The translations under genes were made by a program, and so were the position numbers. Below are positions 1 to 8,095 of a stretch of DNA of 43,647 nt, in pieces. Where the stretch lies: assembly GCA_027013575.1 (NCBI GenBank), contig JALWGN010000038.1:1-43647 (forward strand), read 5' to 3'. The notes beneath the pieces are model-generated. The model was not told where the DNA came from. It did not search any database and saw only the letters and a program-made list of their open reading frames with translations. The number at the start of each line of letters is the position of its first letter. Position 1 is the first letter of the stretch. Origin of the DNA: Desulfurobacteriaceae bacterium (lineage in GTDB: Bacteria; Aquificota; Aquificia; Desulfurobacteriales; Desulfurobacteriaceae).

Positions 1-312
1 AATATAAACCAGCTGATGCGTATGGCAAAACAGCTGCAGCAGCAGGCTGCCAAGATGAAAGAGGAGCTTGAAGAGAGGGAATTTATCGGTACTGCAGGCG
101 GAGGCGCTGTAAAGGTTGTTGCAAAAGGCTCCGGTGAGCTTGTTTCGGTGGAGATATCCCCAGAACTCTTAGAGTCTGGCGACAAGGAAATGATAGAAGA
201 CCTCGTTCTGACTGCGGCAAACGCTGCCCTTAAAGAGGCAAGGGATACGATAGCAAGGGAGATGCAGAAGATAACCGGCGGCCTTGGAATAGACCTTGGA
301 GGGCTGTTTTGA
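1..312 (+). CDS. ybaB: YbaB/EbfC nucleoid-associated protein, 5' end cut off
   Basis: Small dimeric DNA-binding protein of the YbaB/EbfC family, which coats the nucleoid and is very often encoded just before recR. The frame is open from base 1 (N-I-N-Q-L precedes the first ATG at 16), so the true start probably lies a few codons upstream of the window. Family features visible are the N-terminal helix rich in Gln, Lys and Glu, the central GTAGGGAVKV-type strand and a C-terminal helix with a Gly-rich tail. The stop TGA (310-312) overlaps the TTG start of recR by 4 nt, so the two genes are translationally coupled. Identification is firm; only the start is uncertain. Confidence 0.93.
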   Translation, partial: NINQLMRMAKQLQQQAAKMKEELEEREFIGTAGGGAVKVVAKGSGELVSVEISPELLESGDKEMIEDLVLTAANAALKEARDTIAREMQKITGGLGIDLGGLF

Positions 313-926
313 TATACCCTGAGAACCTTGAGCTCCTGATAGAGTTCCTCTCAGAGGTTCCGGGAATAAGTGAGAGAGCTGCCGAGAGAGCAGTTCTTGC
401 ACTCTCAAGGCTTCCGGAGGAGAGGAAGCAGGTTATATCAAACGCCTTAAGGGAGCTTGAGTCCGTTCACCCGTGTAGGGAGTGTGGCCTTCCTGCAACC
501 GGTGAGCTCTGCGCCGTCTGCTCAGACGAGGAGAGAGACAGGAGTGTTATCTGTGTTGTAGAGCAGCCGAGGGACGCTGTCTCAATTGAGAAGTTAGGAG
601 AGTATAAAGGGCTCTATCACGTCCTGGGAGGGGTGATCTCCCCGTTGGAGGATATCTCTCCTGAAGACCTCAACATAGAGAGCCTCTTTAGAAGAATTGA
701 GAGGGGAGGGGTAAAGGAGGTAATAATCGCCCTTAACCCGACGGTAGAGGGAGAGGCGACGGCAAAGTTCCTGACCGACAGGCTTGAGAGGTACGGCGTA
801 AGCGTTTACCGGATAGGCTACGGAATTCCCTACGGTGGAACAATAGACGCATCAGACGAGCTGACTCTCAGGAAAGCCCTTGAAGATAAGAAACTCATAG
901 CTGGAGGAAGAAATGATAGAGATTAG
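309..926 (+). CDS. recR: Recombination mediator RecR
   Basis: RecR acts with RecO (and RecF) to load RecA on single-stranded DNA at gaps. The 205-residue length is normal for the family. Visible in order are the helix-hairpin-helix region (about 1-50, with VPGISERAAERAV), a four-cysteine zinc finger (C56, C59, C68, C71) and a Toprim domain starting at VICVVEQPRDAVSIE, ending in the conserved GIPYGGTIDASDELTL segment. The start is TTG at 309, inside the stop codon overlap with ybaB. The 3' end overlaps the next gene (porG, ATG at 913) by 14 nt, so a DNA repair gene leads directly into an energy-metabolism operon. Confidence 0.97.
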   Translation: MIYPENLELLIEFLSEVPGISERAAERAVLALSRLPEERKQVISNALRELESVHPCRECGLPATGELCAVCSDEERDRSVICVVEQPRDAVSIEKLGEYKGLYHVLGGVISPLEDISPEDLNIESLFRRIERGGVKEVIIALNPTVEGEATAKFLTDRLERYGVSVYRIGYGIPYGGTIDASDELTLRKALEDKKLIAGGRNDRD

Positions 927-1479
927 GTGGCACGCTCGGGGTGGTCAGGGTGCCGTTACGGCATCAAAGATTCTGGCCTCTGCGGTTATTGAGGAGGGTA
1001 AGTACGCCCAGAGTAACCCCGACTACGGAGCTGAGAGGTCGGGAGCTCCCCTCAGAGCTTACAACAGGGTTTCAGAGAAACCCATAACTCTCCACTGTAT
1101 GGTTATAAACCCCGACATCGTTATAGTCGTTGACCCAACACTTCTCAAAACCGTTCCCTTCCTTGAGGGAACAGACGAAAACGCAATCCTCATTATCAAC
1201 ACAGACAAGTCTCCCCAGGAGGTAAGGGAGAAGTACGGCATTAAGGGGAGGAAGATCTACACCGTTGATGCCACAAAGATTGCAATGGAGGAACTCAAAA
1301 GGCCTCTTATGAACGTTCCGATGCTGGGAGCTCTCGTAAAAGTCCTCGGCGGTCTTGTAGACATCAAAACCGTTGAAGAAGACATAAAGAGAGCCTTCGG
1401 TAAGAAGATTTCAGAGAACGCCCTCAACGCAAACATAAGGGCACTACACAGAGCTTACGAGGAGGTAAGGTCAGAATGA
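913..1479 (+). CDS. porG: Pyruvate-type 2-oxoacid:ferredoxin oxidoreductase, gamma subunit
   Basis: Gamma subunit of a four-subunit (gamma-delta-alpha-beta) ferredoxin-dependent 2-oxoacid oxidoreductase. The 188-residue protein begins with the family motif RWHARGGQGAVTASKILA and continues with YAQSNPDYGAERSGAP, typical of POR/VOR gamma chains. The enzyme interconverts pyruvate + CoA and acetyl-CoA + CO2 with low-potential ferredoxin, and in autotrophs it can fix CO2 in the reductive direction. Gene order porG-porD-porA-porB, with overlaps or 1-nt gaps, indicates a single transcript. Pyruvate as substrate is inferred from overall similarity; a branched 2-oxoacid cannot be excluded from sequence alone. 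Confidence 0.93.
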   Translation: MIEIRWHARGGQGAVTASKILASAVIEEGKYAQSNPDYGAERSGAPLRAYNRVSEKPITLHCMVINPDIVIVVDPTLLKTVPFLEGTDENAILIINTDKSPQEVREKYGIKGRKIYTVDATKIAMEELKRPLMNVPMLGALVKVLGGLVDIKTVEEDIKRAFGKKISENALNANIRALHRAYEEVRSE

Positions 1480-1766
1480 AGAGCTGGAGAGAGTTACCTA
1501 TAGGAGCAGTTATTCCTGAACCCGGTTCAAGTGAAAAGTACAACACCGGAGAGTGGAGGGCCTGGAGGCCTGTTTTTGAGGCCGACAAGTGCGTTAACTG
1601 TATGCTCTGCTGGGTCTTCTGCCCCGACTCCTGTATCCTCGTAAAAGAGGAGAAGATGGTAGGGGTTGACTACGACCACTGTAAAGGTTGCGGAATCTGC
1701 GCCCACGAGTGCCCCACCAACGCCCTTGAGATGAAACCCGAATACCTGTTCCGGGAGGAGGACTGA
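1476..1766 (+). CDS. porD: Pyruvate-type 2-oxoacid:ferredoxin oxidoreductase, delta (ferredoxin) subunit
   Basis: Electron-transfer subunit carrying two [4Fe-4S] clusters. The 96-residue chain has two classic ferredoxin motifs: C39-x2-C42-x2-C45-x3-C49-P and C69-x2-C72-x2-C75-x3-C79-P. The short N-terminal part (about 35 residues) matches the POR delta subunit rather than a free ferredoxin. The ATG start overlaps the end of porG by 4 nt. It passes electrons from the TPP-containing beta subunit to external ferredoxin. Confidence 0.95.
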   Translation: MKSWRELPIGAVIPEPGSSEKYNTGEWRAWRPVFEADKCVNCMLCWVFCPDSCILVKEEKMVGVDYDHCKGCGICAHECPTNALEMKPEYLFREED

Positions 1767-1767
1767 A

Positions 1768-2976
1768 ATGAGGCCTGAGCTCATAAAAGAGGTAAAGTAC
1801 GTTCCCTACTCGGGAAACATGGCAGCAGCAGAAGCCATGAGACAGATTAACCCCGACGTTGTTGCAGCCTACCCGATTACTCCTCAAACGGAGCTGATGC
1901 AGTTCTTTGCAGACTTCGTCGCCAACGGACTCGTTGATACAGAGTACATCCCCGTAGAGAGTGAGCACTCTGCAATGTCTGCCTGCGTTGGAGCAGCAGC
2001 TGCCGGAAGCAGAGCCATGACTGCAACTGCCGGTCCCGGTCTTGCCTACATGTGGGAAGTTCTCGGCATCGCCTCCGGAATGAGGCTTCCAATCGTTATG
2101 ACTGTTGTAAACAGAGCTCTCTCAGCTCCCATCAACATCCATGGCGACCAATCCGATATGATGGGAGCCAGAGACCAGGGCTGGATTCAGATCTTCTCCG
2201 AGAACGCAGAGGAGCAGTACGACAACCTCATTCAGGCGATAAAGATAGCCGAGGACGAGAGAACAAGGCTCCCTGTAATGGTCGGTATGGACGGATTTGT
2301 CATTTCCCACGCTATAGAGAGGGTAAGGCTCCTTCCCGACAGGGCCGTTGAGGAGTTCATCGGAGAGCTGAAACCCATGTATCCCCTCTTAGACGTTGAC
2401 AACCCCGTTACCCACGGCCCCGTTGCCATGACAGACTCCTACATGGAGTTTAAGAGGCAGCAGAGAGAAGCGATGATGAACGCCTACAAGGTAATAAGGG
2501 AAGTGGGAGAAGCCTTTGAGGAAGCCTTCGGCAGGAAGTACGAGCACATTGAAACCTACAAAACAGACGATGCCGACTACATCCTCATTATTATCGGCTC
2601 AACGGCAGGAACAGCCAAGTACGTTATTGACAAGGTGAGAGAGGAGAAGGGAATTAAGGTAGGGCTTATAAAGATAAGAACTTACAGGCCTTTCCCCTAC
2701 TACGACGTTATGGACGCCATTGAGGCTTCAAACTGTAAAGCTGTTGGGGTATTTGACAGAGCGGAAACCTTTGGAGCAGTTGGAGGCCCCCTCTACAGCG
2801 ATATTGCCACTGCAATGTACCTGAGGAATAAACACTACCCGATAGTCAGCTTCATCTACGGCCTTGGTGGAAGGGACACAAACGTTCACCACATAGAGGA
2901 GGCTATAGACAAAGTAATGCAGGCAGCTGCAGGAAAAGAGGTTCCTTTCATCAACTACCTTAACCTTAACGAGTAA
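1768..2976 (+). CDS. porA: Pyruvate-type 2-oxoacid:ferredoxin oxidoreductase, alpha subunit
   Basis: Alpha subunit (402 residues) of the POR complex. It carries the AAYPITPQTE motif near residue 31, which forms part of the active site and contacts the TPP pyrimidine ring, and the following ESEHSAMSACVGAAAAGSRA block, both standard for PorA. Domain II has the GSTAGTAKYVID turn. It lies 1 nt after porD and its TAA stop overlaps an upstream ATG in the frame of porB. Function depends on the gamma, delta and beta subunits encoded next to it. Confidence 0.95.
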   Translation: MRPELIKEVKYVPYSGNMAAAEAMRQINPDVVAAYPITPQTELMQFFADFVANGLVDTEYIPVESEHSAMSACVGAAAAGSRAMTATAGPGLAYMWEVLGIASGMRLPIVMTVVNRALSAPINIHGDQSDMMGARDQGWIQIFSENAEEQYDNLIQAIKIAEDERTRLPVMVGMDGFVISHAIERVRLLPDRAVEEFIGELKPMYPLLDVDNPVTHGPVAMTDSYMEFKRQQREAMMNAYKVIREVGEAFEEAFGRKYEHIETYKTDDADYILIIIGSTAGTAKYVIDKVREEKGIKVGLIKIRTYRPFPYYDVMDAIEASNCKAVGVFDRAETFGAVGGPLYSDIATAMYLRNKHYPIVSFIYGLGGRDTNVHHIEEAIDKVMQAAAGKEVPFINYLNLNE

Positions 2977-2987
2977 TGGAGGAAGTA

Positions 2988-3968
2988 ATGGCAGAGATAA
3001 AGACGGCTGAAGTTAAGATACCGCCTCTGAAAAAACTCACAAACTACCCTGAAAAGCTTGCTCCCGGCCACAGGCTCTGTGCCGGATGTGGAGCTTCAAT
3101 CATCATAAGGCAGATGTACATGGTTGCAAACGCCCTTGGTTACGAGCTCATCTGGGCAAACGCAACCGGGTGTGTAGAGGTCTGTACCTCCATCTACCCT
3201 TATACTTCCTGGAAGTCTCCCTGGATACACAACGCCTTTGAGAACGCTGCGGCTACAATTTCTGGAGTTGAAGCCGCCTACAAAGCTCTTAAGAGAAAGG
3301 GAAAACTCCCAACAGACAAGAAGGTTAAGTTTGTAGCCCTTGGAGGAGACGGCGGAACTTACGACATCGGTTTCCAGTCCCTCTCTGGAGCCCTTGAGAG
3401 GGGACACGACTTCATCTACGTCTGCTACGACAACGAAGCCTACATGAACACAGGTATTCAGCGTTCCTCTGCTACTCCAAAGTACGCCAACACAACGACT
3501 CAGCCTGTAGGCTCTGAGAGTCTGGGTAAACCTCAGCACAAAAAGTGGATGCCAGAGGTTGCCGCGGCCCACGGCATTCCCTACGTTGCTCAGGTTGCGC
3601 CCTCCCACTGGAAAGACTTTATGGAGAAGTTTAAGAAGGCGCTTCTTACAGAAGGACCTTCCTACATTAACGCCTTTGCCGTCTGCCCCAGAGGCTGGAG
3701 GTCTAAGGAGGAGGAGGGAATTCTGGTAACGAAGCTTGCCGTTGAGACCAACTACTGGCCTCTCTTTGAGGTTGAGAACGGTAAGTGGAGGATCACTTAC
3801 AAGCCGAAGAATCCAAAACCTGTTGAGGAGTTCCTTAAGCTTCAAGGAAGGTTTAAACACTTGTTTAAGCCTGAAAATAGGGATAAAATCAAAGAGCTTC
3901 AGGAAGAGGTTGACAGGCGCTGGAGCTGGCTAAACAAAATGGAGGAAATCTCTAACAGGGAAGAGTGA
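2988..3968 (+). CDS. porB: Pyruvate-type 2-oxoacid:ferredoxin oxidoreductase, beta subunit (TPP-binding)
   Basis: Catalytic beta subunit that binds thiamine pyrophosphate and the proximal [4Fe-4S] cluster. Visible are HRLCAGCGASI with paired cysteines near the N-terminus, the TPP/Mg motif GGDGGTYDIGFQSLSGA followed by YDNEAYMNTGIQ, and a later conserved Cys in AFAVCPRGW. Two in-frame ATGs exist, at 2976 and 2988. I chose 2988 because a clear GGAGG ribosome site (2978-2982) sits 5 nt before it, while the 2976 ATG lies on the porA stop. This gives 326 residues. The gene runs directly into the Roadblock gene (TGATG overlap). Confidence 0.94.
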   Translation: MAEIKTAEVKIPPLKKLTNYPEKLAPGHRLCAGCGASIIIRQMYMVANALGYELIWANATGCVEVCTSIYPYTSWKSPWIHNAFENAAATISGVEAAYKALKRKGKLPTDKKVKFVALGGDGGTYDIGFQSLSGALERGHDFIYVCYDNEAYMNTGIQRSSATPKYANTTTQPVGSESLGKPQHKKWMPEVAAAHGIPYVAQVAPSHWKDFMEKFKKALLTEGPSYINAFAVCPRGWRSKEEEGILVTKLAVETNYWPLFEVENGKWRITYKPKNPKPVEEFLKLQGRFKHLFKPENRDKIKELQEEVDRRWSWLNKMEEISNREE

Positions 3969-4441
3969 TGCTGAGTTTGAGGCCTGAAGAGGACGAAAAG
4001 CTACGGAAGCTTCTTACAGAGCTTAACAGGGAGAGTAAGTCTAAAATTGTTCTGCTTATAGATAAGTCGGGTCAGCTTATAAGCCGGAGCGAGTCTCCGG
4101 CTTTTTCTTCTGACGACATAACTTTTGCTTCCCTCACTGCAGGAAATGTTGCAGCTTCGGAGGCTCTCTCTAAGCTTTTGGGTGATAAGAACCTGAACCA
4201 TATGTTCACCGAAACGGAAGATGAAGGTATTTATATGATACTTATTGATGATAAGTATATACTCGTTTCCATATTTGATAAGAACGCTTCAAACCTGGGT
4301 ATAGTTAGGGTAAAAATTAAGAAGTATTACGGGAAGCTGGTTGAACTGCTCAGGCAGATTGAGGAGAGAATAGAGAGTGAGTCTTCAGTAACTGAGCAGA
4401 TTGACGTTGAGGATATTGACTTAGATACCCTTTTTGAGTAG
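3968..4441 (+). CDS. mglB: Roadblock/LC7-domain protein (MglB-like)
   Basis: About 157 residues with a Roadblock/LC7 fold: the segment SKIVLLIDKSGQLISRSES followed by the helix TFASLTAGNVAASEALSKLL and strands YMILIDDKYILVSIF are typical. Proteins of this family act as GTPase-activating or scaffold partners of MglA-type small GTPases, and a MglA gene follows 8 nt downstream, which strongly supports that role. The acidic C-terminal tail (about residues 135-157) is not part of the core fold. Start choice: the ATG at 3968 overlaps the porB stop; a GTG three bases upstream is also possible. The MglB symbol is by pairing and family, not by experiment. Confidence 0.85.
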   Translation: MLSLRPEEDEKLRKLLTELNRESKSKIVLLIDKSGQLISRSESPAFSSDDITFASLTAGNVAASEALSKLLGDKNLNHMFTETEDEGIYMILIDDKYILVSIFDKNASNLGIVRVKIKKYYGKLVELLRQIEERIESESSVTEQIDVEDIDLDTLFE

Positions 4442-4449
4442 GGGATTGG

Positions 4450-5031
4450 ATGCCGTTTATTAACTTTGCCACTAGAGAGATAAACTGTAAGATCGTTTAC
4501 TACGGTCCCGGTCTTTCAGGTAAGACCACAAACATTAAGTGGATCTACGACCACATAAAACCGGAAAACAAGGGTGAGATGATAACCCTTGCTACTGAGA
4601 CTGAAAGGACTCTCTTCTTTGACTTTGTTCCTATAGAGGTTTCAAACGTTAAGGGATTTAAGGTCAGGTTCCACCTCTACACAACTCCAGGTCAGATTAT
4701 CTACCAGGCCAGCCGTAAGCTGATACTGAAAGGCGTTGACGGGGTTGTTTTTGTAGCCGACTCTCAGGAAGAGAGGCACGACGCAAACCTTGACACTCTT
4801 GACGACATGCTGGAAAACCTGAGGGAGTATGACATAGACATTGAAGACCTTCCCCTTGTGTTCCAGTACAACAAAAGAGACCTTCCAAACGTTTTACCTG
4901 TTGAGGTTTTAAGGAGAGACTTAAACAGGTGGAACAGCCCGGACTTTGAGGCCGTTGCCACCAAGGGAATTGGCGTTCTTGAGACGTTTAAAGAGATAAC
5001 CCGTCAGGTTCTTAAAAAGATAAAGAGGTGA
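4450..5031 (+). CDS. mglA: MglA-type Ras-like small GTPase
   Basis: Small GTPase of 193 residues, the normal MglA length. The P-loop is GPGLSGKTT (19-27); the G3 region is TTPGQIIYQASRK instead of the Ras DxxGQ, as in MglA; the G4 motif is NKRDLP. MglA proteins switch cell polarity and recruit type IV pilus or gliding machinery to a pole, with MglB as their GAP. Here the pair is inserted between porB and bioB in a metabolic operon, while a pilin locus lies about 20 kb away. The stop overlaps the GTG start of bioB by 4 nt. Confidence 0.93.
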   Translation: MPFINFATREINCKIVYYGPGLSGKTTNIKWIYDHIKPENKGEMITLATETERTLFFDFVPIEVSNVKGFKVRFHLYTTPGQIIYQASRKLILKGVDGVVFVADSQEERHDANLDTLDDMLENLREYDIDIEDLPLVFQYNKRDLPNVLPVEVLRRDLNRWNSPDFEAVATKGIGVLETFKEITRQVLKKIKR

Positions 5032-5966
5032 AGGATTTAGTTCTGGAAGTTCTTAACTCTCCGTTAGAGGAGTTCTACCAGTTTCTCTGTAAGGCTAACG
5101 AGTTAAAGCTGAAACACTTTGGAAATTTCGTAGAAACCTGTGCCATTTTAAACGCAAAGAGTGGACGCTGCCCTTCAGACTGTAAGTTCTGTGCCCAGTC
5201 TTCCCGTTTTAAACTCAACATAAAGACCTATCCGCTCCTTTCTGAAAGGGAGCTCCTACAGAGAGCCCTCTCAGCCTTTGACCTCGGTATAGACCGGTTC
5301 AGCTTCGTAACGAGCGGGGTTTCTCCCTCAAAGGAGGAACTTAAGGTTATAGGAAGGGTTGTTGAAAGGCTTAAAGCGGAAAGGCCAAACTGTAAGGTCT
5401 GTGCCTCTTTAGGGCAGATGGGTAAAAGGGAGCTCTCCTTTTTAAAAAGCTGCGGTTTGGACAGGTACCACCACAACCTTGAGACTTCTCGGGAGTTTTA
5501 TCCTGAAATCTCAACGGTTCAGAGGTGGGAAGACCGCTATAGAACGGTTTTAACGGCTAAGGAGGTCGGCCTTTCAACCTGCTGCGGAGGGATCTTCGGC
5601 CTGGGAGAGAGGGATACGGATATCGCTTCTCTTGTAGAGTCCCTGAAGGAGCTCTCTGTTGACTCAATTCCCGTTAACTTCCTCCACCCCATTAAGGGAA
5701 CGCCCTTAGAGAGGGCAGATTACCTGACGCCTCTGAAGTGTTTGAGGATTATAACTGCTATAAAGCTTTCAATTCCTGAAGCTGAGATAAGGGTTTGCGG
5801 CGGCAGGGAGAGGAACCTCGGGGAGCTCCAGCCCCTTGCCCTGTTCCCCGCCAACGCCCTTATGGTAGGTAACTACCTGACAACTAAAGGTAGAGGGCTT
5901 TCAGACGACTACCGAATGATAAGCGACCTGGGATTTAAAACAAAACTCAAACTTCCACACAGTTAA
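5028..5966 (+). CDS. bioB: Biotin synthase (radical SAM)
   Basis: BioB inserts sulfur into dethiobiotin. The radical-SAM cluster motif is C48-x3-C52-x2-C55 within SGRCPSDCKFCAQSS, a BioB-specific context. Further BioB blocks are the YHHNLETS region, CCGGIFGLGE, the NFLHPIKGTPLE stretch and the IRVCGGRERNLGE segment that supplies the arginine ligand of the auxiliary [2Fe-2S] cluster. Length is 312 residues, slightly shorter than E. coli BioB. The GTG start overlaps mglA (GTGA), so translation is probably coupled. It is the last protein gene before tRNA-Pro. Confidence 0.95.
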   Translation: MKDLVLEVLNSPLEEFYQFLCKANELKLKHFGNFVETCAILNAKSGRCPSDCKFCAQSSRFKLNIKTYPLLSERELLQRALSAFDLGIDRFSFVTSGVSPSKEELKVIGRVVERLKAERPNCKVCASLGQMGKRELSFLKSCGLDRYHHNLETSREFYPEISTVQRWEDRYRTVLTAKEVGLSTCCGGIFGLGERDTDIASLVESLKELSVDSIPVNFLHPIKGTPLERADYLTPLKCLRIITAIKLSIPEAEIRVCGGRERNLGELQPLALFPANALMVGNYLTTKGRGLSDDYRMISDLGFKTKLKLPHS

Positions 5967-5995
5967 AATTTGTTCTATATTACACTCTGCAGAGT

Positions 5996-6073
5996 CGGGG
6001 CGTGGCGCAGCCTGGTTAGCGCGCTTGGTTCGGGACCAAGAGGTCGGGGGTTCAAATCCCCCCGCCCCGACCA
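5996..6073 (+). tRNA. tRNA-Pro (anticodon CGG), CCA encoded
   Basis: A complete cloverleaf is seen: acceptor arms CGGGGCG/CGCCCCG, D-stem GCGC/GCGC, anticodon stem CTTGG/CCAAG with loop TTCGGGA (anticodon CGG, reads CCG), a five-base variable loop and T-arm GGGGG-TTCAAAT-CCCCC. Discriminator A and CCA are encoded. A TATATT element at 5976-5981 could be its -10 box, but no good -35 is seen, so it may be co-transcribed with bioB, which ends 29 nt upstream. Its last 22 bases overlap, antisense, the 3' end of the HD-GYP gene. Confidence 0.97.
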
Positions 6074-7620
6074 TTCCTCTCTATAATCCTTCTTATCTCC
6101 TCAGCCTTTTCAACGGTAGCTTCTACAACTTCAGGTGAGAACTTCTTTCCCGCTTCCCTTTTCAGGTACTCAAGAACTTCCTCTAAAGGGTGTGGTTTCT
6201 TGTAGGGTCTCTCTACTGTCATTGCCTCTATAACGTCTGCAACTGCAACAATCTTTGCCAGGAGGGGTATCTGGCTGCACTTCAACCCTTCCGGGTAACC
6301 GCTTCCATCGCACCTTTCGTGATGGTACAGAACCATTGGAATAATGTCTTCAAAAGCCTTTACCGGCTTTAAAATCCTGTAACCCCAGATTGCGTGTTCC
6401 TTTACCTCTTCGTACTCTTCCGGCGTTAGCTTTCCGGGTTTGTTGATTATCTCTGGAGGGATTCCAAGCTTGCCTATATCGTGGAGGAGAGCTCCCAGCC
6501 TTAACTTCTCAAGTGCCTCCTCGGGAAGGCCTAAAGCCTTTCCTATCTCTACAGAGATTTCGGCGACCTTTTCGCTGTGTCCCCTCGTCCACGACGACGT
6601 AGCATCTATGGCGTTTGCTAAAGCTTTTACCGCTCCTAGGAGGAGTTCTTCTTTCTCCTTCCTCTGTCTTATAACGTTGAGAGCTCCAGATATTATGTTC
6701 TTCAAAGTTTTTAGAACTGTTTCGGGAACGTTTCCGTCTATTAGGATGAGTTTGAGTTCAGGTGTTATCGCCAGGAGATGTTCACCCCTGCACTCTTTAC
6801 TGCTACACAGTTTAACTTCTTTAAAGTTAAAGAGAGTTTTAAGAGGAGGAATAATCTTTTTTACAAACTCTTCCTCATTTCTTGATAGTGGCAGAGTATT
6901 GAGTACCTCCTCGGTGAATAGGAGAAGTTTATAGTCTATTTTCCTCTCTTCCAGTAACTCCTCGTACATTTCTACCACTTTAGAAACCAATTTAGTTAGC
7001 TCAGGACTCCATCTTTTTCCTTTCAACTTCTCTACTTCACCACTTTTCCAGTTGTCTATCGCTTCTACTATCTCATTTAGAAGTCTGTTGGCGCTTTTCA
7101 TTGTTAGCAAAATGGCGAATTCCGAAAGAATAAATAACACTAAAACCATGCTAACTAGAACTTTTCTTATAAAAGTTATTAAGCGAACCAGATTTTCAGT
7201 TGAAAAAAATACTTCTACTTCAATAGGGACACTGTACTTAATAGTTGATTTAACAACGTAGTAACACGGTTCAAGGAGTGTATCCTTGCACTCTTTGAGT
7301 CCATCAAGGTTAGTTATATCAACTAAGCTACTTGAAAATTCCTTAACTCTTACTCCTACTATGTCAGGATCTTCCTTTATCGTTTGGCTTACTACTGTGT
7401 ATATAGTAGTGTAGTTATAGTTTTTGATCAGAGAACTAATGTATGATACAAGGAGTTCTGTTTCTGCCTTTGATTTTTTCTTGAAGTTACTTTCAATACT
7501 CTCTTTGAGAAGAAAAGCGGTTCCAAAGTAGAAGGCAAGGAATGAGAAGAAGAAAATAGAGATCGTTAAAGCAAATATTTTCTCCAGCAGCGTTTTAGGC
7601 TTTACCGTTTTTAAAAGCAC
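6052..7620 (-). CDS. Membrane-bound HD-GYP cyclic-di-GMP phosphodiesterase with extracytoplasmic sensor
   Basis: HD-GYP enzymes degrade cyclic di-GMP. Visible in the 522 residues: TM1 about 14-38, an extracytoplasmic region about 39-150, TM2 about 153-173, a linker or GAF-like segment (about 230-310), then the HD-GYP domain with HDIGKLGIP (380-388) and HHERCDGSGYP (433-443), so both metal-binding and GYP signatures are intact. It probably controls motility, pili or attachment in response to an external signal. The gene overlaps the upstream ferritin-like gene by 26 nt, and its last codons and stop are read from the antisense of the tRNA-Pro T-arm and acceptor stem. The sensor half is more AT-rich than the catalytic half. 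Confidence 0.93.
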   Translation of the reverse strand: MLLKTVKPKTLLEKIFALTISIFFFSFLAFYFGTAFLLKESIESNFKKKSKAETELLVSYISSLIKNYNYTTIYTVVSQTIKEDPDIVGVRVKEFSSSLVDITNLDGLKECKDTLLEPCYYVVKSTIKYSVPIEVEVFFSTENLVRLITFIRKVLVSMVLVLFILSEFAILLTMKSANRLLNEIVEAIDNWKSGEVEKLKGKRWSPELTKLVSKVVEMYEELLEERKIDYKLLLFTEEVLNTLPLSRNEEEFVKKIIPPLKTLFNFKEVKLCSSKECRGEHLLAITPELKLILIDGNVPETVLKTLKNIISGALNVIRQRKEKEELLLGAVKALANAIDATSSWTRGHSEKVAEISVEIGKALGLPEEALEKLRLGALLHDIGKLGIPPEIINKPGKLTPEEYEEVKEHAIWGYRILKPVKAFEDIIPMVLYHHERCDGSGYPEGLKCSQIPLLAKIVAVADVIEAMTVERPYKKPHPLEEVLEYLKREAGKKFSPEVVEATVEKAEEIRRIIERNGRGGGI

Positions 7621-8095
7621 TTAAAATCTCCACAAGTCTTGAGCGGTGTAACTCTTCCCTCTTTAGAAAGGAGTAGATTTCGTCTCTGTACCTCTTTGAT
7701 TCGGGTAAATCAAGGATTTGAGTGTAGAGTTTTATAGCAGCGTTTTCTCCCTCTATATCCTCCTCTATAAGCCTCTTCAAACTTCTGCCGGTCTGGGGGG
7801 GCCATATTGAGATAGTGGGTGTAGCTCCTTCTTTTACGAGTATTTCAGTTATTCTCCTTGCGTGAACTATTTCATCTCTCATGTTGCTGTCAAGGAGTTT
7901 TTTAATCCTTCTCTCTGAAATTAGTCCGCTATGGTTTATGTACTGAACTATTGCTCCGTACTCGTGGGCGATCGCTATGTTACACAGGGATACAAAAGGA
8001 GGCGCTACAGATGCCTTCAGCTGCTTTGTCTGTATGGGAACGACAAAAGAGGCCAAGCCACCAAATATCAGTTTTAAGAATTCCCTCTTTTTCAC
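7595..8095 (-). CDS. Exported ferritin-like (diiron four-helix) protein
   Basis: A 166-residue protein with a secretion signal (about 1-30) that resembles a Tat signal (KKREFLKLIFGG) but with Lys-Arg in place of the twin arginine. The mature part looks like a ferritin-like four-helix bundle with the expected iron ligands in order: Glu in AHEYGAIVQY, an ExxH in RDEIVHARR, Glu in EGENAAIKLY and a second ExxH in REELHRSRL. Such proteins store iron or reduce peroxide. It shares 26 nt with the HD-GYP gene downstream. The start is GTG at 8095 with AGGGG upstream. Substrate is unknown. Confidence 0.75.
   Translation of the reverse strand: MKKREFLKLIFGGLASFVVPIQTKQLKASVAPPFVSLCNIAIAHEYGAIVQYINHSGLISERRIKKLLDSNMRDEIVHARRITEILVKEGATPTISIWPPQTGRSLKRLIEEDIEGENAAIKLYTQILDLPESKRYRDEIYSFLKREELHRSRLVEILSAFKNGKA

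Noticed and set aside
3096-3860. 254-residue minus-strand open frame opposite porB
   Set aside because: porB is unambiguous on the + strand; this is a shadow frame.
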